Notes: generated by a model not told the origin, from the letters alone. A stretch of 64,000 nt of DNA from Chitinophaga dinghuensis (GCF_003259435.1 NZ_QLMA01000002.1:372001-436000), one strand, 5' to 3'. Shown: positions 8,192 through 17,397, counted from the stretch's first letter. Program-made: numbers and translations.

Positions 8192-9316
8192 TTACTTCAC
8201 CCAATTCTTTATCTCACTAAACGGAATATACAACGTTACCTGCCCCAAAGCATATGGCCCAATTTCATATGGTACATAGCTAAACGCCACTCCCTTACCC
8301 GTCAACATGAAGTTATCATTAGGGGTAATAGCCGGTGTTAATAAAGTCTCCCGAATAGATTCATCATTGTCAATCCGGTATTTAGCTCTGAAAGCCTTTT
8401 CCAGTAAAGGCACAAAGGCTTCCTTATATCCTGGTTTAAACACGTCGGAAGGTTGTAATACCTTCTTTTTTGATAAGTCCATCGTAACATAAGTGGCGCC
8501 CCAATTACCATGCGCTCCCCCGGTATAATCATACTTTACTTTCTCTATCACCAGTATTGGCCACTGATTATATACCACTCTCACCTCTGTTTCGCCAGTC
8601 CAATTCCAGGTAGCTGCTGATGCAGGATCATTCAATTCGCTACTGTCGGCAGAGCTGGCTATGGATTTATAATTGACCATGAAGGAATCAATCGTTTTGC
8701 GCAGGAACTTTTGCGGATCTTGTATGGAAGTCCCTGTGATCTGTTGTTCCACAAATGCGGCTATATCTGCTGTAACCACTGATTTGGGCCAGATAGTGCT
8801 CGCGGTACTCATACCCAGCGGAGATTTAGGATTGCCTGGCATAAGGCTGGCAGAATCTGTGGCATAAAATACAGCGAAAGGCAGGGCATCCTTCATATCG
8901 GTATGCAGATCAAATTTAAAAGAGGTGCCATTGCCATGCCAGTGACCATAGAAATGTCCGGTGGTATCCAAGGTGCCACCGAAGAAGCGCTCATTTTCCG
9001 GATCTATGCTTTCTTCATAAATCTTTACAATACCTGCATCTCCATTTCCCCAGATGGTGATAGGCTGCCCGCTGGTGTCATAGCTATAAAATCCACGATA
9101 TACAGAGGGAGTGGTTTTCATCAGCTGCATAGTGATGGGTTTATCGCCCATAGTACCTTTCAGCCTGGTATAGAAATAAGGGGTATTGATCAGGTCCAGG
9201 GTGGCAATAGCGCTGTCTTGTTCCTGAGCGCCATTGTTGGTACTGTTGCCGTCTTTGGGCTTACAGGCTGCCCAACAGATCAACGCCAGTATTAAAAATA
9301 AGGATACTCGTTTCAT
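8192..9316 (-). CDS. Lipoprotein with DUF3298/RsiV-like domain
   Basis: A 374-residue exported lipoprotein: the N-terminus MKRVSLFLILALICWAAC has a hydrophobic segment ending at a lipidation cysteine (Cys18). The C-terminal half carries the YDYTGGAHGNWGATYVTMD segment followed by KKVLQPSDVFKPGY, typical of DUF3298 domains found in RsiV-like proteins, some of which bind lysozyme. Its function here is unknown. It has its own TAATTTTG -7 motif at 9340-9347 and is divergent from pdxH. Confidence 0.8.
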   Translation of the reverse strand: MKRVSLFLILALICWAACKPKDGNSTNNGAQEQDSAIATLDLINTPYFYTRLKGTMGDKPITMQLMKTTPSVYRGFYSYDTSGQPITIWGNGDAGIVKIYEESIDPENERFFGGTLDTTGHFYGHWHGNGTSFKFDLHTDMKDALPFAVFYATDSASLMPGNPKSPLGMSTASTIWPKSVVTADIAAFVEQQITGTSIQDPQKFLRKTIDSFMVNYKSIASSADSSELNDPASAATWNWTGETEVRVVYNQWPILVIEKVKYDYTGGAHGNWGATYVTMDLSKKKVLQPSDVFKPGYKEAFVPLLEKAFRAKYRIDNDESIRETLLTPAITPNDNFMLTGKGVAFSYVPYEIGPYALGQVTLYIPFSEIKNWVK

Positions 9317-9339
9317 AGTATGATTTATATCAGGTGGGC

Positions 9340-9347
9340 CAAAATTA
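9340..9347 (-). promoter_or_regulatory. -7 motif for the DUF3298 lipoprotein
   Basis: Minus strand TAATTTTG fits TAnnTTTG, 24 bases before the start codon. Confidence 0.4.
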
Positions 9348-9361
9348 CTAATATCCTTGCA

Positions 9362-9369
9362 TACCTTTG
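9362..9369 (+). promoter_or_regulatory. -7 motif for pdxH
   Basis: TACCTTTG, an exact TAnnTTTG match, 47 bases before the pdxH ATG. It lies almost back-to-back with the divergent motif at 9340-9347. Confidence 0.5.
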
Positions 9370-9415
9370 CTTTGTAGCTGCACGGTTAGCGCTCGAACCC
9401 TTAAATTGTTAAACC

Positions 9416-10063
9416 ATGTTGAATCAAAAGATAGCTGATCTCCGCAAGGATTATATCATGGCTTCCCTGGATGAAAAAGATGTAGACCAAGACCCTTTAC
9501 AACAGTTTGGTCGTTGGTGGAATGATGCCACTTCTGGTGAAGTGGAAGAGGCCAATGCGATGACACTGGCTACCAGTACGCCGGAAGGGCATCCTTCTGC
9601 AAGAATTGTTTTGTTGAAGAGTTTTGATAAGGATGGCTTCCTGTTTTTTACCAATTATGAAAGCCAGAAGGGACAAGAGTTGGCAGAGAATCCAAATGTT
9701 TGTCTGCTATTTTTCTGGAGAGAATTGGAGCGACAGGTACGTATCGTTGGTACGGTGAGCAAGGCGCCGGCAAGTGTTAGTGATGAATATTATAATAGTC
9801 GGCCTATCGGGTCCCGCATAGGCGCTATCGCTTCTCATCAAAGTAGGGTGATTGCAGACCGTACTGTGTTGCAGGAAGAGGTAGACAAGCTGACGGCAGA
9901 ATATGCGGATAAAACGCCTGAAAGGCCTGCTTACTGGGGAGGTTACCTGGTGAAGCCAACTGCCTTGGAATTCTGGCAGGGTAGAAGTAGCAGATTACAT
10001 GATCGAATCCGATATGTATTACAGGGAGATGGCAGCTGGAAGATAGAGCGGCTCGCACCCTGA
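9416..10063 (+). CDS. pdxH: Pyridoxamine 5'-phosphate oxidase
   Basis: FMN-dependent oxidation of pyridoxamine- or pyridoxine-5'-phosphate to pyridoxal phosphate. Recognised by FLFFTNYESQKGQELAENP, RQVRIVGTVSKAP, the SRPIGSRIGAIASHQS region and the end segment FWQGRSSRLHDRIRY with KIERLAP. The length of 215 is normal. It is a monocistronic gene with its own promoter. Confidence 0.97.
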   Translation: MLNQKIADLRKDYIMASLDEKDVDQDPLQQFGRWWNDATSGEVEEANAMTLATSTPEGHPSARIVLLKSFDKDGFLFFTNYESQKGQELAENPNVCLLFFWRELERQVRIVGTVSKAPASVSDEYYNSRPIGSRIGAIASHQSRVIADRTVLQEEVDKLTAEYADKTPERPAYWGGYLVKPTALEFWQGRSSRLHDRIRYVLQGDGSWKIERLAP

Positions 10064-10143
10064 TGCATGGAAGGTAGTTATACGAAAGGCGCAAAGTATC
10101 TGTTACAGATGGTTTGCGCCTTTATAATTTGTATGCGAGAAAA

Positions 10144-10257
10144 CTAAGCTTTCTTTTCTGCTTTAGCAGTAGTTTTTTTAGTTCTTGCTGGTCTGGATTT
10201 ACCAAAAGATTTGTTGGAAATTTTACCTCTTTTGGTTTTTACATCTCCTCTACCCAT
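10144..10257 (-). CDS. thx: 30S ribosomal protein THX (bTHX)
   Basis: A 37-codon gene on the minus strand. The product begins MGRGDVKTKRGKISNKSFG and continues as a Lys/Ala/Thr-rich basic tail (SRPARTKKTTAKAEKKA). The MGRGDxKTKRGKI start is the signature of the tiny bTHX protein, which binds the head of the 30S subunit. It lies downstream of the HU gene on the same strand, past the HU terminator. No clear separate promoter was found. Confidence 0.88.
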   Translation of the reverse strand: MGRGDVKTKRGKISNKSFGKSRPARTKKTTAKAEKKA

Positions 10258-10348
10258 AACGAATAAATTGAAGTTTTATAAATGATGTTGATAACAGCCG
10301 CAAATTAATTCAAATCGCTGAAATTCTATACTGCTGGCAGTTTGATAT

Positions 10349-10383
10349 AAAAAAAAAGCAAGAAACATAATTGTTCCTTGCTT
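10349..10383 (-). terminator. Terminator of the HU gene
   Basis: AAGCAAG (10356-10362) pairs with CTTGCTT (10377-10383). On the minus strand the stem is followed by a run of nine T. Confidence 0.85.
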
Positions 10384-10403
10384 GAATAAGTTGTGCTAAC
10401 TGA

Positions 10404-10673
10404 TTAGAGCTTGTCAGACAGAGCTTTACCAGCTTTGAATTTAGCAACTTTCTTAGCCTTGATCTTGATGATCTGACCGGTTTGTGGGTTTCTACCGTTA
10501 CGTGCAGCACGTTTAGATACGGAGAAAGTACCGAAACCAACCAAAGTTACTTTACCACCTTTTTTCAGGGTATCAGCAACAGCTTTGGTGAAAGAATCCA
10601 GAGCGTCGTTAGCTTGGGTTTTGGTAATGCCAGCATCTTTGGCGAGTTTGTCGATTAATTCGGCTTTGTTCAT
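10404..10673 (-). CDS. hup: HU family nucleoid protein
   Basis: 89 residues, with the HU start MNKAELIDKLAKDAGITK, the arm segment GFGTFSVSKRAARNGRNP, then QTGQIIKIKAKKVAKFKAGK. It bends and compacts DNA as a dimer. It has one of the best promoters in the window (TTTG, 19 bases, TATATTTG at 10715-10745), fitting high expression, and its own terminator. Confidence 0.97.
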   Translation of the reverse strand: MNKAELIDKLAKDAGITKTQANDALDSFTKAVADTLKKGGKVTLVGFGTFSVSKRAARNGRNPQTGQIIKIKAKKVAKFKAGKALSDKL

Positions 10674-10714
10674 AGTTAGTAAGATTTAACTAGTGAAAAA
10701 ATGTTTGATGTGAG

Positions 10715-10745
10715 CAAATATAGCGCGTTTTATCAGATTACCAAA
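10715..10745 (-). promoter_or_regulatory. Promoter of the HU gene
   Basis: On the minus strand TTTG (10742-10745), a 19-base spacer and TATATTTG (10715-10722) match both boxes of the Bacteroidota primary-sigma promoter. The predicted 5' leader is about 38 bases. Confidence 0.75.
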
Positions 10746-10989
10746 TTTTTTGCAACTTTTTTATACAAATTTTTATCGGCTGAAAAACGCTACTGGTAAC
10801 GGTTACAGCAGATTACCCCCTTCGACGCTAAAGATGACTTTAGTGCGTTAAATGCGTAAAACACTGTGCTGTAGCTAGTTTGAATCACTTTTTAGCATAG
10901 TTCAGCAAACTTTCCAACTATTGTACCAAACTCCCAAGCCCCTGAAAACAGTGGATTTCCTGTGGATAAGTTTACAATTTCATGGCTTA
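10746..10989. other. Rest of the gap between HU and the DUF4286 gene
   Basis: No gene is visible. One DnaA-box-like 9-mer (TTATCCACA on minus, 10961-10969) is present but isolated, so I do not call an origin. Confidence 0.4.
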
Positions 10990-11292
10990 TCAGATGGCTT
11001 GCATAACAGTTCCGAAGGCGATAAATTGGTCTCCAAACATCTCATAACCGAGTTGGCGCATAGTGCCGGAATGCTCTGCCATGAAGGTATTGTAGTTCTC
11101 CATACTATCTGTGAAGTACTGAATAGCATAGGTAGGTCCTTCGGAATCATCCTGCTCCAATAGCCGACACATGCGGTAATCATGAAACAAACCCGTTTGC
11201 ATCATTGCGGGAATTTGTACTTCACGCATCCAGTGCATCCATTGTGGATGTATGCCTGTGGCGACTTTTATCGTAATGTTATAAATGATCAT
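10990..11292 (-). CDS. DUF4286 family protein
   Basis: 100 residues starting MIIYNITIKVATGIHPQW, with the alternating pattern of a dimeric alpha-beta (ferredoxin-like) fold: QIPAMMQTGLFHDYRMCRLL, YAIQYFTDSMENYNTF, and a C-terminal GDQFIAFGTVM strand. This matches DUF4286, a Bacteroidota family of unknown role. It is the last gene of the run metH, metH, xth, DUF4286; the gap after xth is 35 bases. Confidence 0.75.
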   Translation of the reverse strand: MIIYNITIKVATGIHPQWMHWMREVQIPAMMQTGLFHDYRMCRLLEQDDSEGPTYAIQYFTDSMENYNTFMAEHSGTMRQLGYEMFGDQFIAFGTVMQAI

Positions 11293-11327
11293 GTAGTACT
11301 CAAAAATGATAATTGCTGTATTCCGGA

Positions 11328-12092
11328 TTAATCAGCCAGTTCCAGGTATACCGGACAATGGTCTGAATGCTTTACCTGTTGGTATATTTCGGCATGTTTC
11401 AGCTTTTCCATCAGTGGTGAGGTGACGTTGATATAATCGATACGCCAGCCTTTATTGTTGTTCCTTGCATTTGCACGGAAGCTCCACCAGCTGTACTGAT
11501 GCGGATCCGGGTTGAAATGACGAAATGTATCTACAAAACCGCTGGCAAAAAGTTTATCCATCCAGGCTCTTTCTTCAGGAAGGAAACCGGTGGAGTTCTT
11601 ATTGCTGACAGGATCATGGATATCTATCGGTTTATGGCAAATGTTATAATCGCCGCAAACCACCAGATTAGGGCGGGTTTTTCGCAGCTCTGTGAGATAA
11701 GCGAAGAATTCATCCAGCCACTGATATTTGTATGCCTGTCTTTCCTCTCCGCTGGTGCCGGAAGGGATGTAGGTGTTGATCAGGGTCAGATCGCCGAAAT
11801 CCAGCCTTATAAAGCGGCCTTCTGCATCACTCTGAGGGTTGCCGTTGCCATATTGTACGTTATCCGGTTTTACGCGGGTTAATACGGCTACGCCACTGTA
11901 ACCTTTCTTCTGGGCCGGAAACCAGTAATGCTCAAAGCCCAGCTTATCAAATTGCTGGAAATCAACATTGTCTTTATTGGCCTTTATCTCCTGTAAACAG
12001 ACAACATCGGCAGGATTTTCTGCCAACCATTCTGTAAAACCTTTAGTCATGGCTGATCTCAGCCCATTCACATTATAGGATACAATTCGCAT
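11328..12092 (-). CDS. xth: Exodeoxyribonuclease III
   Basis: AP endonuclease and 3'-5' exonuclease of base excision repair. The start MRIVSYNVNGLRSAM, then VVCLQEIKA with the metal-binding Glu, the VCGDYNICH segment, and the final KHSDHCPVYLEL with the catalytic Asp-His are all present. The length of 254 is normal. It begins 15 bases after the second metH gene and is probably co-transcribed with it. Confidence 0.95.
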   Translation of the reverse strand: MRIVSYNVNGLRSAMTKGFTEWLAENPADVVCLQEIKANKDNVDFQQFDKLGFEHYWFPAQKKGYSGVAVLTRVKPDNVQYGNGNPQSDAEGRFIRLDFGDLTLINTYIPSGTSGEERQAYKYQWLDEFFAYLTELRKTRPNLVVCGDYNICHKPIDIHDPVSNKNSTGFLPEERAWMDKLFASGFVDTFRHFNPDPHQYSWWSFRANARNNNKGWRIDYINVTSPLMEKLKHAEIYQQVKHSDHCPVYLELAD

Positions 12093-12107
12093 GATGTAGT
12101 AGGTCTT

Positions 12108-14879
12108 TTACATATCATATTCCAGGTTAGGACGCAGCCATTTCTCGGCTTCTTCAATGGTCCAGCCTTTACGCGTTGCATAATCGGCTACCTGGTCTTT
12201 TTCAATTTTTCCTAATCCAAAATATTTGGCTTCAGGGTTAGCAAAATACCAGCCGCTCACACTGGATGCTGGGTACATTGCCAGGGATTCTGTCAGTGTA
12301 ATACCTGTGTTGTTGGTCGCATCCAGCAGGTCAAACAACTTGTATTTTTCAGTATGTTCCGGACAAGCAGGATAGCCTGGCGCCGGACGAATACCCATAT
12401 ATTCTTCCTTAATAAGCTCTTCGTTGGAGAGATGTTCTTCGCTTGCATAACCCCAGAACTCTTTACGTACACGTTCGTGCATCAGTTCCGTGAAAGCCTC
12501 CGCCAGCCTGTCGGCCAACGCTTTCAGCATAATACTGCTATAGTCGTCATGTTCTGCTTTGAACTTCTCCAGCCACTTTTCAATTCCAATTCCCGCTGTT
12601 ACCGCAAAACCGCCAATATAGTCCTGTTTGCCGGTGGCAGCAGGGGCGATGAAGTCGGCCAACGACAGATTCGGTTGTCCAGGAGCCTTCTTGATCTGCT
12701 GACGCAAAAACTCCAGGTCAACAGGTTTGATATTGGTTTGATCAGGCGTTACGCGGATAGTATCTGCAGCAATGTTATTGGCCGGATACAGACCGATTAC
12801 CGCATTGGCAGAAAGCCATTTCTCTTCCACGATTTTCTTCAGCATTGCCTGTGCATCGTTATAGAGATGAGTGGCTTGTTCGCCTACAACTTCATCTGTC
12901 AGGATCTGAGGGAATTTACCATGCAGTTCCCAGGAGATGAAGAACGGCTGCCAGTCAATGTATTTGGCTATCTCCCCTAAATCATAATCTTCAAATTTGC
13001 GGTTACCAGTGAAGGTTGGTTTAACAGGGTTAAATTTATCCCAGTTGATAGCCGTCTTATTCTTTTGCGCTTCGGCAACAGGCAGGTACTGTTTTACCGG
13101 CCTTTTATTACGGAAGGATTCATTCAGTTTGTTGTATTCTGTATGAATATCGCTGAGGAAGTTTTTCTTCAGTGCTTTGTTGAGCAGGTTACCGGTAACG
13201 GTTACACTCCTGGACGCATCTAGTACGTGTACTACGCCGTGCTCATATTCCGGCGCAATTTTCACCGCTGTATGGGTCCGGGAAGTAGTAGCGCCACCAA
13301 TGATCAATGGCACTTCAAACTGTTGTCTTTTCATTTCACGGGCTACGTGCACCATTTCATCCAGACTAGGCGTAATCAGACCGCTGAGTCCAATGATATC
13401 TACCTGTTCCTGTTTGGCTGTCTGCAGGATCTTATCTGCAGGCACCATTACGCCCATATCAATGATTTCATAACCATTACAAGCCAATACCACGCCTACG
13501 ATGTTTTTACCGATATCGTGTACATCGCCTTTTACGGTAGCGAGGAGAATTTTACCGGCAGATTTGATTTCACCGCCGAATTCTGCCTGCATGCGTAGCT
13601 TCTCTTCTTCAATAAAAGGAGTGAGTACTGCTACCGACTTCTTCATCACACGGGCACTTTTTACTACCTGTGGGAGGAACATTTTACCGGAGCCGAACAG
13701 GTCGCCCACGATGTTCATACCATCCATCAGTGGACCTTCAATCACATCCAGCGGACGTGGATATTTGACGCGCGCTTCTTCTGTATCAGCTTCAATATAA
13801 TCAGTGATACCGTTCACCAGGGAGTGGCTGAGTCTTTCTTCCACGGTCCCTTGTCTCCATGTTTCATCTTTTTCTATCACTTTACCTTTCGCCTTTACAG
13901 TTTCAGCGAAAGTAATCAGGCGTTCGGTAGCATCATCTCTGCGGTTGAGGATAGCATCCTCACAGAGTTCACGCAGTTGTGGTTCAATATCGTCATAGAT
14001 CTGCAATGCGCCAGCGTTTACGATACCCATGTCCATACCCGCTTTGATGGCATGATACAGGAATACCGCGTGCATGGCTTCACGCACCGCTTCGTTTCCT
14101 CTGAAAGAGAAAGAAACGTTACTCACACCACCGCTTACTTTGGTGAGTGGCATGAGTTCTTTGATACGACGGGTGGCACTGATAAATTCCACCGCGTAGT
14201 TATTATGTTCTTCGATACCAGTGGCGATCGCGAAGATGTTTGGATCGAAGATGATGTCTTGTGGTGGGAATCCTACCTTTTCTGTCAGTACTTTATAGGC
14301 ACGGTGACTGAAAGTGACTCTTTTCTCTTCTGTATCTGCCTGGCCGTGTTCATCGAACGCCATTACCACTACTGCGGCGCCATAAGCTTTACAGATTAGT
14401 GCCTGTTCAATGAATTTTTCTTCCCCTTCCTTCAGCGAGATGGAGTTCACAATACATTTACCCTGTACGCATTTCAGACCTGCTTCGATTACACTGAATT
14501 TACTGGAATCGATCATGATAGGAATACGAGAGATATCCGGTTCAGAAGCGAGGAGATTCAGGAAGTTCGTCATGGCTTTTTCTCCATCGAGGAGGGCATC
14601 ATCCATGTTTACGTCCAGTACCTGTGCGCCGCTTTCCACCTGCTGGCGGGCAACGGAGAGGGCTTCTTCAAAATGGCCTTCTCTGATCAGACGGGCAAAT
14701 TTCTTGGAACCGGTAACGTTGGTACGCTCACCAATATTGATGAAATTGGCTTCCGGACGTACTACCAGCGGTTCCAGACCACTGAGTCGGAGAAAAGGTC
14801 TGATAACTTTATGTTCCTGGTTATCAGTTTCAGGCGCATTCCCGGAAGTGACAGTATTGTCAATAGTTGTTACACTCAT
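12108..14879 (-). CDS. metH: Methionine synthase, folate/cobalamin/activation half
   Basis: The C-terminal two-thirds of cobalamin-dependent methionine synthase as a separate 923-residue protein. Domains in order: methyltetrahydrofolate-binding barrel ([20 protein letters not shown] near residue 45, then [13 protein letters not shown]), cobalamin cap and Rossmann domain with the cobalt-ligand motif DVHDIGKN near residue 455 and a [13 protein letters not shown] helix, and the S-adenosylmethionine reactivation domain with [15 protein letters not shown] near the end. The homocysteine-binding domain is missing and lies in the gene just upstream, 32 bases away. The break falls at a natural interdomain linker and both halves are intact, so this is a split gene, not a frameshift. 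Confidence 0.95.
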   Translation of the reverse strand: MSVTTIDNTVTSGNAPETDNQEHKVIRPFLRLSGLEPLVVRPEANFINIGERTNVTGSKKFARLIREGHFEEALSVARQQVESGAQVLDVNMDDALLDGEKAMTNFLNLLASEPDISRIPIMIDSSKFSVIEAGLKCVQGKCIVNSISLKEGEEKFIEQALICKAYGAAVVVMAFDEHGQADTEEKRVTFSHRAYKVLTEKVGFPPQDIIFDPNIFAIATGIEEHNNYAVEFISATRRIKELMPLTKVSGGVSNVSFSFRGNEAVREAMHAVFLYHAIKAGMDMGIVNAGALQIYDDIEPQLRELCEDAILNRRDDATERLITFAETVKAKGKVIEKDETWRQGTVEERLSHSLVNGITDYIEADTEEARVKYPRPLDVIEGPLMDGMNIVGDLFGSGKMFLPQVVKSARVMKKSVAVLTPFIEEEKLRMQAEFGGEIKSAGKILLATVKGDVHDIGKNIVGVVLACNGYEIIDMGVMVPADKILQTAKQEQVDIIGLSGLITPSLDEMVHVAREMKRQQFEVPLIIGGATTSRTHTAVKIAPEYEHGVVHVLDASRSVTVTGNLLNKALKKNFLSDIHTEYNKLNESFRNKRPVKQYLPVAEAQKNKTAINWDKFNPVKPTFTGNRKFEDYDLGEIAKYIDWQPFFISWELHGKFPQILTDEVVGEQATHLYNDAQAMLKKIVEEKWLSANAVIGLYPANNIAADTIRVTPDQTNIKPVDLEFLRQQIKKAPGQPNLSLADFIAPAATGKQDYIGGFAVTAGIGIEKWLEKFKAEHDDYSSIMLKALADRLAEAFTELMHERVRKEFWGYASEEHLSNEELIKEEYMGIRPAPGYPACPEHTEKYKLFDLLDATNNTGITLTESLAMYPASSVSGWYFANPEAKYFGLGKIEKDQVADYATRKGWTIEEAEKWLRPNLEYDM

Positions 14880-14911
14880 TGTTGCTGTGTCGAAATAAAG
14901 ATAAAATCAGA

Positions 14912-15928
14912 CTATGCCAGTGTGTTTACCTGAACAGGTTTCTGGCGGGGTTTAATATTTTTCACATGTTCAGCGATATGACGGATGTGATCCGGAGTGG
15001 TACCGCAACATCCACCTACTATATTTACGAAACCGGAGCTCGCAAAGTCTTCGATGATGCAGGCAGTATCTTCAGGTTGTTCGTCGTACTCGCCAAAAGC
15101 ATTCGGTAGCCCCGCATTCGGGTAGCAGCTTACATAGCAACTGGCGATATTGGATAACTCCTCTACATATGGACGCATCTGCTGACCACCAAGGGCGCAG
15201 TTCAAACCAATAGAGAATGGGTCCGCATGCATCACTGAAATATAGAAAGCTTCCAGGGTCTGACCGCTGAGGGTACGACCAGAAGCATCTGTGATCGTTC
15301 CGGAAATCATCACTGGTAATTCCGGTGTGCCGGCTCCTCTGAAATATTTCTTAATAGCGAAGATGGCTGCTTTACAGTTCAGCGTATCAAAAATGGTTTC
15401 GATCAGGAGAATGTCTACACCGCCTTCAACCAGGCCTTTTACCTGCTCTTCATATGCCGCTACTACCTCGTCAAAGGTAACAGAGCGATATCCAGGATTG
15501 TTTACATCCGGAGAGAGCGATAAGGTTTTGTTAAGTGGACCAATAGCGCCAGCTACAAACCTTGGTTTATCCGGGTTTTTGGCGGTATACTCCGTAGCCG
15601 CTTTCTTAGCAATAGAGGCTGCGGCCACATTCAGCTCAAATGCCAGCTCCTGCATGTCGTAATCAGCCATCGCAATGGAGGTACAACTGAAGGAATTGGT
15701 TTCGATAATATCAGCGCCTGCTTCCAGGTATTCTTTGTGAATGGCTTCTATAATGTGCGGCTGAGTGAGGTTGAGAAGGTCATTGTTCCCTTTAAGATCG
15801 GAGTGGTAGTCTGCAAATCTGGTTCCCCTGTAATCTGCTTCCTCCAGCTTATATCTTTGAATCATGGTGCCCATTGCACCATCGATAATGAGCACGCGCT
15901 CATTGGCACAGTCTTGTAAAGATTTCAT
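14912..15928 (-). CDS. metH: Methionine synthase, homocysteine S-methyltransferase half
   Basis: A 338-residue zinc-dependent homocysteine methyltransferase barrel, the N-terminal domain of MetH. It shows [18 protein letters not shown], then [14 protein letters not shown], the zinc-ligand cysteines in [11 protein letters not shown], and the double-Cys motif [12 protein letters not shown] near the end. It must act with the second metH protein to complete the reaction. It is first in the operon, preceded by a leader that can fold as a pseudoknot next to the start codon (15937-15996) and by a TATATTTG promoter motif (16005-16012). Confidence 0.95.
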   Translation of the reverse strand: MKSLQDCANERVLIIDGAMGTMIQRYKLEEADYRGTRFADYHSDLKGNNDLLNLTQPHIIEAIHKEYLEAGADIIETNSFSCTSIAMADYDMQELAFELNVAAASIAKKAATEYTAKNPDKPRFVAGAIGPLNKTLSLSPDVNNPGYRSVTFDEVVAAYEEQVKGLVEGGVDILLIETIFDTLNCKAAIFAIKKYFRGAGTPELPVMISGTITDASGRTLSGQTLEAFYISVMHADPFSIGLNCALGGQQMRPYVEELSNIASCYVSCYPNAGLPNAFGEYDEQPEDTACIIEDFASSGFVNIVGGCCGTTPDHIRHIAEHVKNIKPRQKPVQVNTLA

Positions 15929-15936
15929 GTTTGATA

Positions 15937-15996
15937 GCTGTTTATTAGTTACGGTTTAAAACAACAGGGTCGAACAATAAACAAATCCACCCTGTG
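15937..15996 (-). promoter_or_regulatory. Pseudoknot-forming metH leader, riboswitch candidate
   Basis: On the minus-strand RNA, ACAGGGU (15989-15995) pairs with ACCCUGU (15964-15970), enclosing an 18-base loop. Within the loop, UGUUUAUU (15976-15983) is the exact complement of AAUAAACA (15939-15946) downstream, with a G-U pair possible at each end. Together they make an H-type pseudoknot whose last strand ends 10 bases before the metH ATG, where it could block ribosome entry. Small pseudoknot riboswitches for S-adenosylmethionine are known upstream of methionine genes, including in this phylum, but I cannot assign a known class. Confidence 0.5.
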
Positions 15997-16004
15997 AATT
16001 CCTG

Positions 16005-16012
16005 CAAATATA
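16005..16012 (-). promoter_or_regulatory. -7 motif of the metH operon
   Basis: Minus strand TATATTTG fits TAnnTTTG. The predicted transcript start is about 16000, so the leader would begin just before the pseudoknot. No -33 match. Confidence 0.5.
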
Positions 16013-16117
16013 ACATTTTCCAAGGTATTATCCCTGTTTTTGAGGCATGGAGAGGTATTGTCAGACATGTATAACCGCGTCTTGCTATATAGATTTTATC
16101 TATTTCTGTACTAAAAA

Positions 16118-16150
16118 TTTGGATGCAGTCTATAAAGTCTACTATATTTG
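16118..16150 (+). promoter_or_regulatory. Promoter of the divergent leader and 70-residue gene
   Basis: TTTG (16118-16121), 21 bases, TATATTTG (16143-16150): both boxes of the Bacteroidota promoter are present. Confidence 0.65.
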
Positions 16151-16170
16151 TAGGGTAATAACAAAACAGC

Positions 16171-16266
16171 ATGCAACAATGTGAGAAAAATATCCTGCTA
16201 GAATCGGCTACGGCTCCCCACCAGCCCGCGATGCGCTGTTACCCAGCATCCCGATGTACCTGTTGA
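16171..16266 (+). CDS. Possible leader peptide with clustered Cys codons
   Basis: A 31-codon frame begins about 15 bases after the predicted transcript start. It ends MRCYPASRCTC and stops at TGA, with three of its four Cys codons among the last nine residues. An internal ATG at 16231 could give only the 11-residue end. Its placement, right after a strong promoter and beside metH, suggests a cysteine-sensing leader. No other copy was available for comparison, so coding status is uncertain. Confidence 0.35.
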   Translation: MQQCEKNILLESATAPHQPAMRCYPASRCTC

Positions 16267-16319
16267 TACTCATTTGTCATCCGTTCATTATTTCTTATTA
16301 CAACAAAATTTAACCAATC

Positions 16320-16532
16320 ATGACGATATCAGAGCATATCCATTCACTCCGTGAACACCTGGCAGGGTTGGGGCTTCAGCCAGTAGCGGAACTCAGTTCA
16401 GATCAACACCAGGTCTTTAAGATTTGTTTTTTGAACAAATACGAAATGCAACGATGGAAGGAATTAAAGGAGAAAAACGAATCAGTGACCAACCATACCA
16501 TATTTGAGGGGCTTGTTGACAACAATCCCTGA
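16320..16532 (+). CDS. Small hypothetical protein, 70 residues
   Basis: I do not recognise the family. The sequence MTISEHIHSLREHLAGLGLQ is followed by FKICFLNKYEMQRWKELKEK. It is soluble-looking, mixed-charge, with no signal peptide or membrane segment. A promoter at 16118-16150, a long leader and a clean terminator at 16572-16603 support a real transcription unit. It is divergent from metH. Confidence 0.65.
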   Translation: MTISEHIHSLREHLAGLGLQPVAELSSDQHQVFKICFLNKYEMQRWKELKEKNESVTNHTIFEGLVDNNP

Positions 16533-16571
16533 ACAAAATTTTCATAACGTGGAATTACAGGTTAAACGAAG

Positions 16572-16603
16572 ACGGGTGCTATTCAGCACCCGTAGTTTTT
16601 TTT
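16572..16603 (+). terminator. Terminator after the 70-residue gene
   Basis: ACGGGTGCT pairs with AGCACCCGT over a four-base loop and is followed by eight T. Confidence 0.9.
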
Positions 16604-16772
16604 GCTCACCATACAGCCAAAGCAACAATACAGCAAGGAAATTTATTTAAAAGTTTAATCCCATCTCAGTTTCGATTCACATCAAACAACAAAACATCTG
16701 CTTTGCTGCCTATGCTGCTCTGCGAGCAAAAAATCCGCTCATCAGCGCCGAAGGCGCCCTTGCGGGAAAGAA

Positions 16773-17393
16773 TTACTTCTGTTGCACATAGCTCTCCAAT
16801 GGCAGGCGATTGGAGATAGATCTCGCCAAAGTCATCTCATCTGCATACTCCAACTCTCCACCAAAGGCAATACCCCTGGCGATAGTGGTGATTTTTACAG
16901 GCAATTCCTTCAGCTTACGTGATAAATAATAAATCGTGGTATCCCCTTCAATCGTGGGATTCAGCGCCATAATCACTTCTTCTATCCCTTGCTGCTGTGT
17001 CCGCTCTACTAAGGAGTGTATATTCAACTGATCCGGACCTACGCCATCCAACGGAGAAATAATGCCGCCTAATACATGGTAGAGCCCGTTAAATTGTTGC
17101 GTATTCTCTATCGCCATCACATCCCGAATACTTTCTACCACACATACCACTTTCCGGTTCCGGCTATGACTACTGCAAATACTGCAGGTTTCTTCGTCAG
17201 ATACATTATGACAATCCTTGCAAAACCTGATCTGCTCCCGCATTCTCGCTATCGCATCACTAAACTGCTGTACCTGGGAAGGCTCCTGTTTCAACAGGTG
17301 CAGTACCAGTCGCAGTGCGGTCTTTTTCCCAATGCCCGGAAGCCTGGAGAACTCATTTACCGCGTTTTCTATAAGTGCAGATGAAAATACCAT
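16773..17393 (-). CDS. recR: Recombination mediator RecR
   Basis: Works with RecO (and RecF) to load RecA on gapped DNA. Features are the helix-hairpin-helix start NEFSRLPGIGKKTALRLVLH, a four-Cys zinc finger (CKDCHNVSDEETCSICSS, near residues 57-73), and the Toprim domain beginning VCVVESIRDVMAIE. The length of 206 is normal. A TACCTTTG -7 motif lies only 4 bases before the ATG (17398-17405), so the mRNA is probably leaderless. Confidence 0.96.
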   Translation of the reverse strand: MVFSSALIENAVNEFSRLPGIGKKTALRLVLHLLKQEPSQVQQFSDAIARMREQIRFCKDCHNVSDEETCSICSSHSRNRKVVCVVESIRDVMAIENTQQFNGLYHVLGGIISPLDGVGPDQLNIHSLVERTQQQGIEEVIMALNPTIEGDTTIYYLSRKLKELPVKITTIARGIAFGGELEYADEMTLARSISNRLPLESYVQQK

Positions 17394-17397
17394 AGTG

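Noticed and set aside
10961..10969. DnaA-box-like TTATCCACA (minus), considered as part of an origin
   Set aside because: Only one clear copy, no cluster, no dnaA/dnaN neighbours and no AT-rich unwinding repeats.
14880..14911. Gap between the two metH genes, considered as a frameshift in one gene
   Set aside because: Both parts have complete start and stop signals and the break sits at a domain linker.
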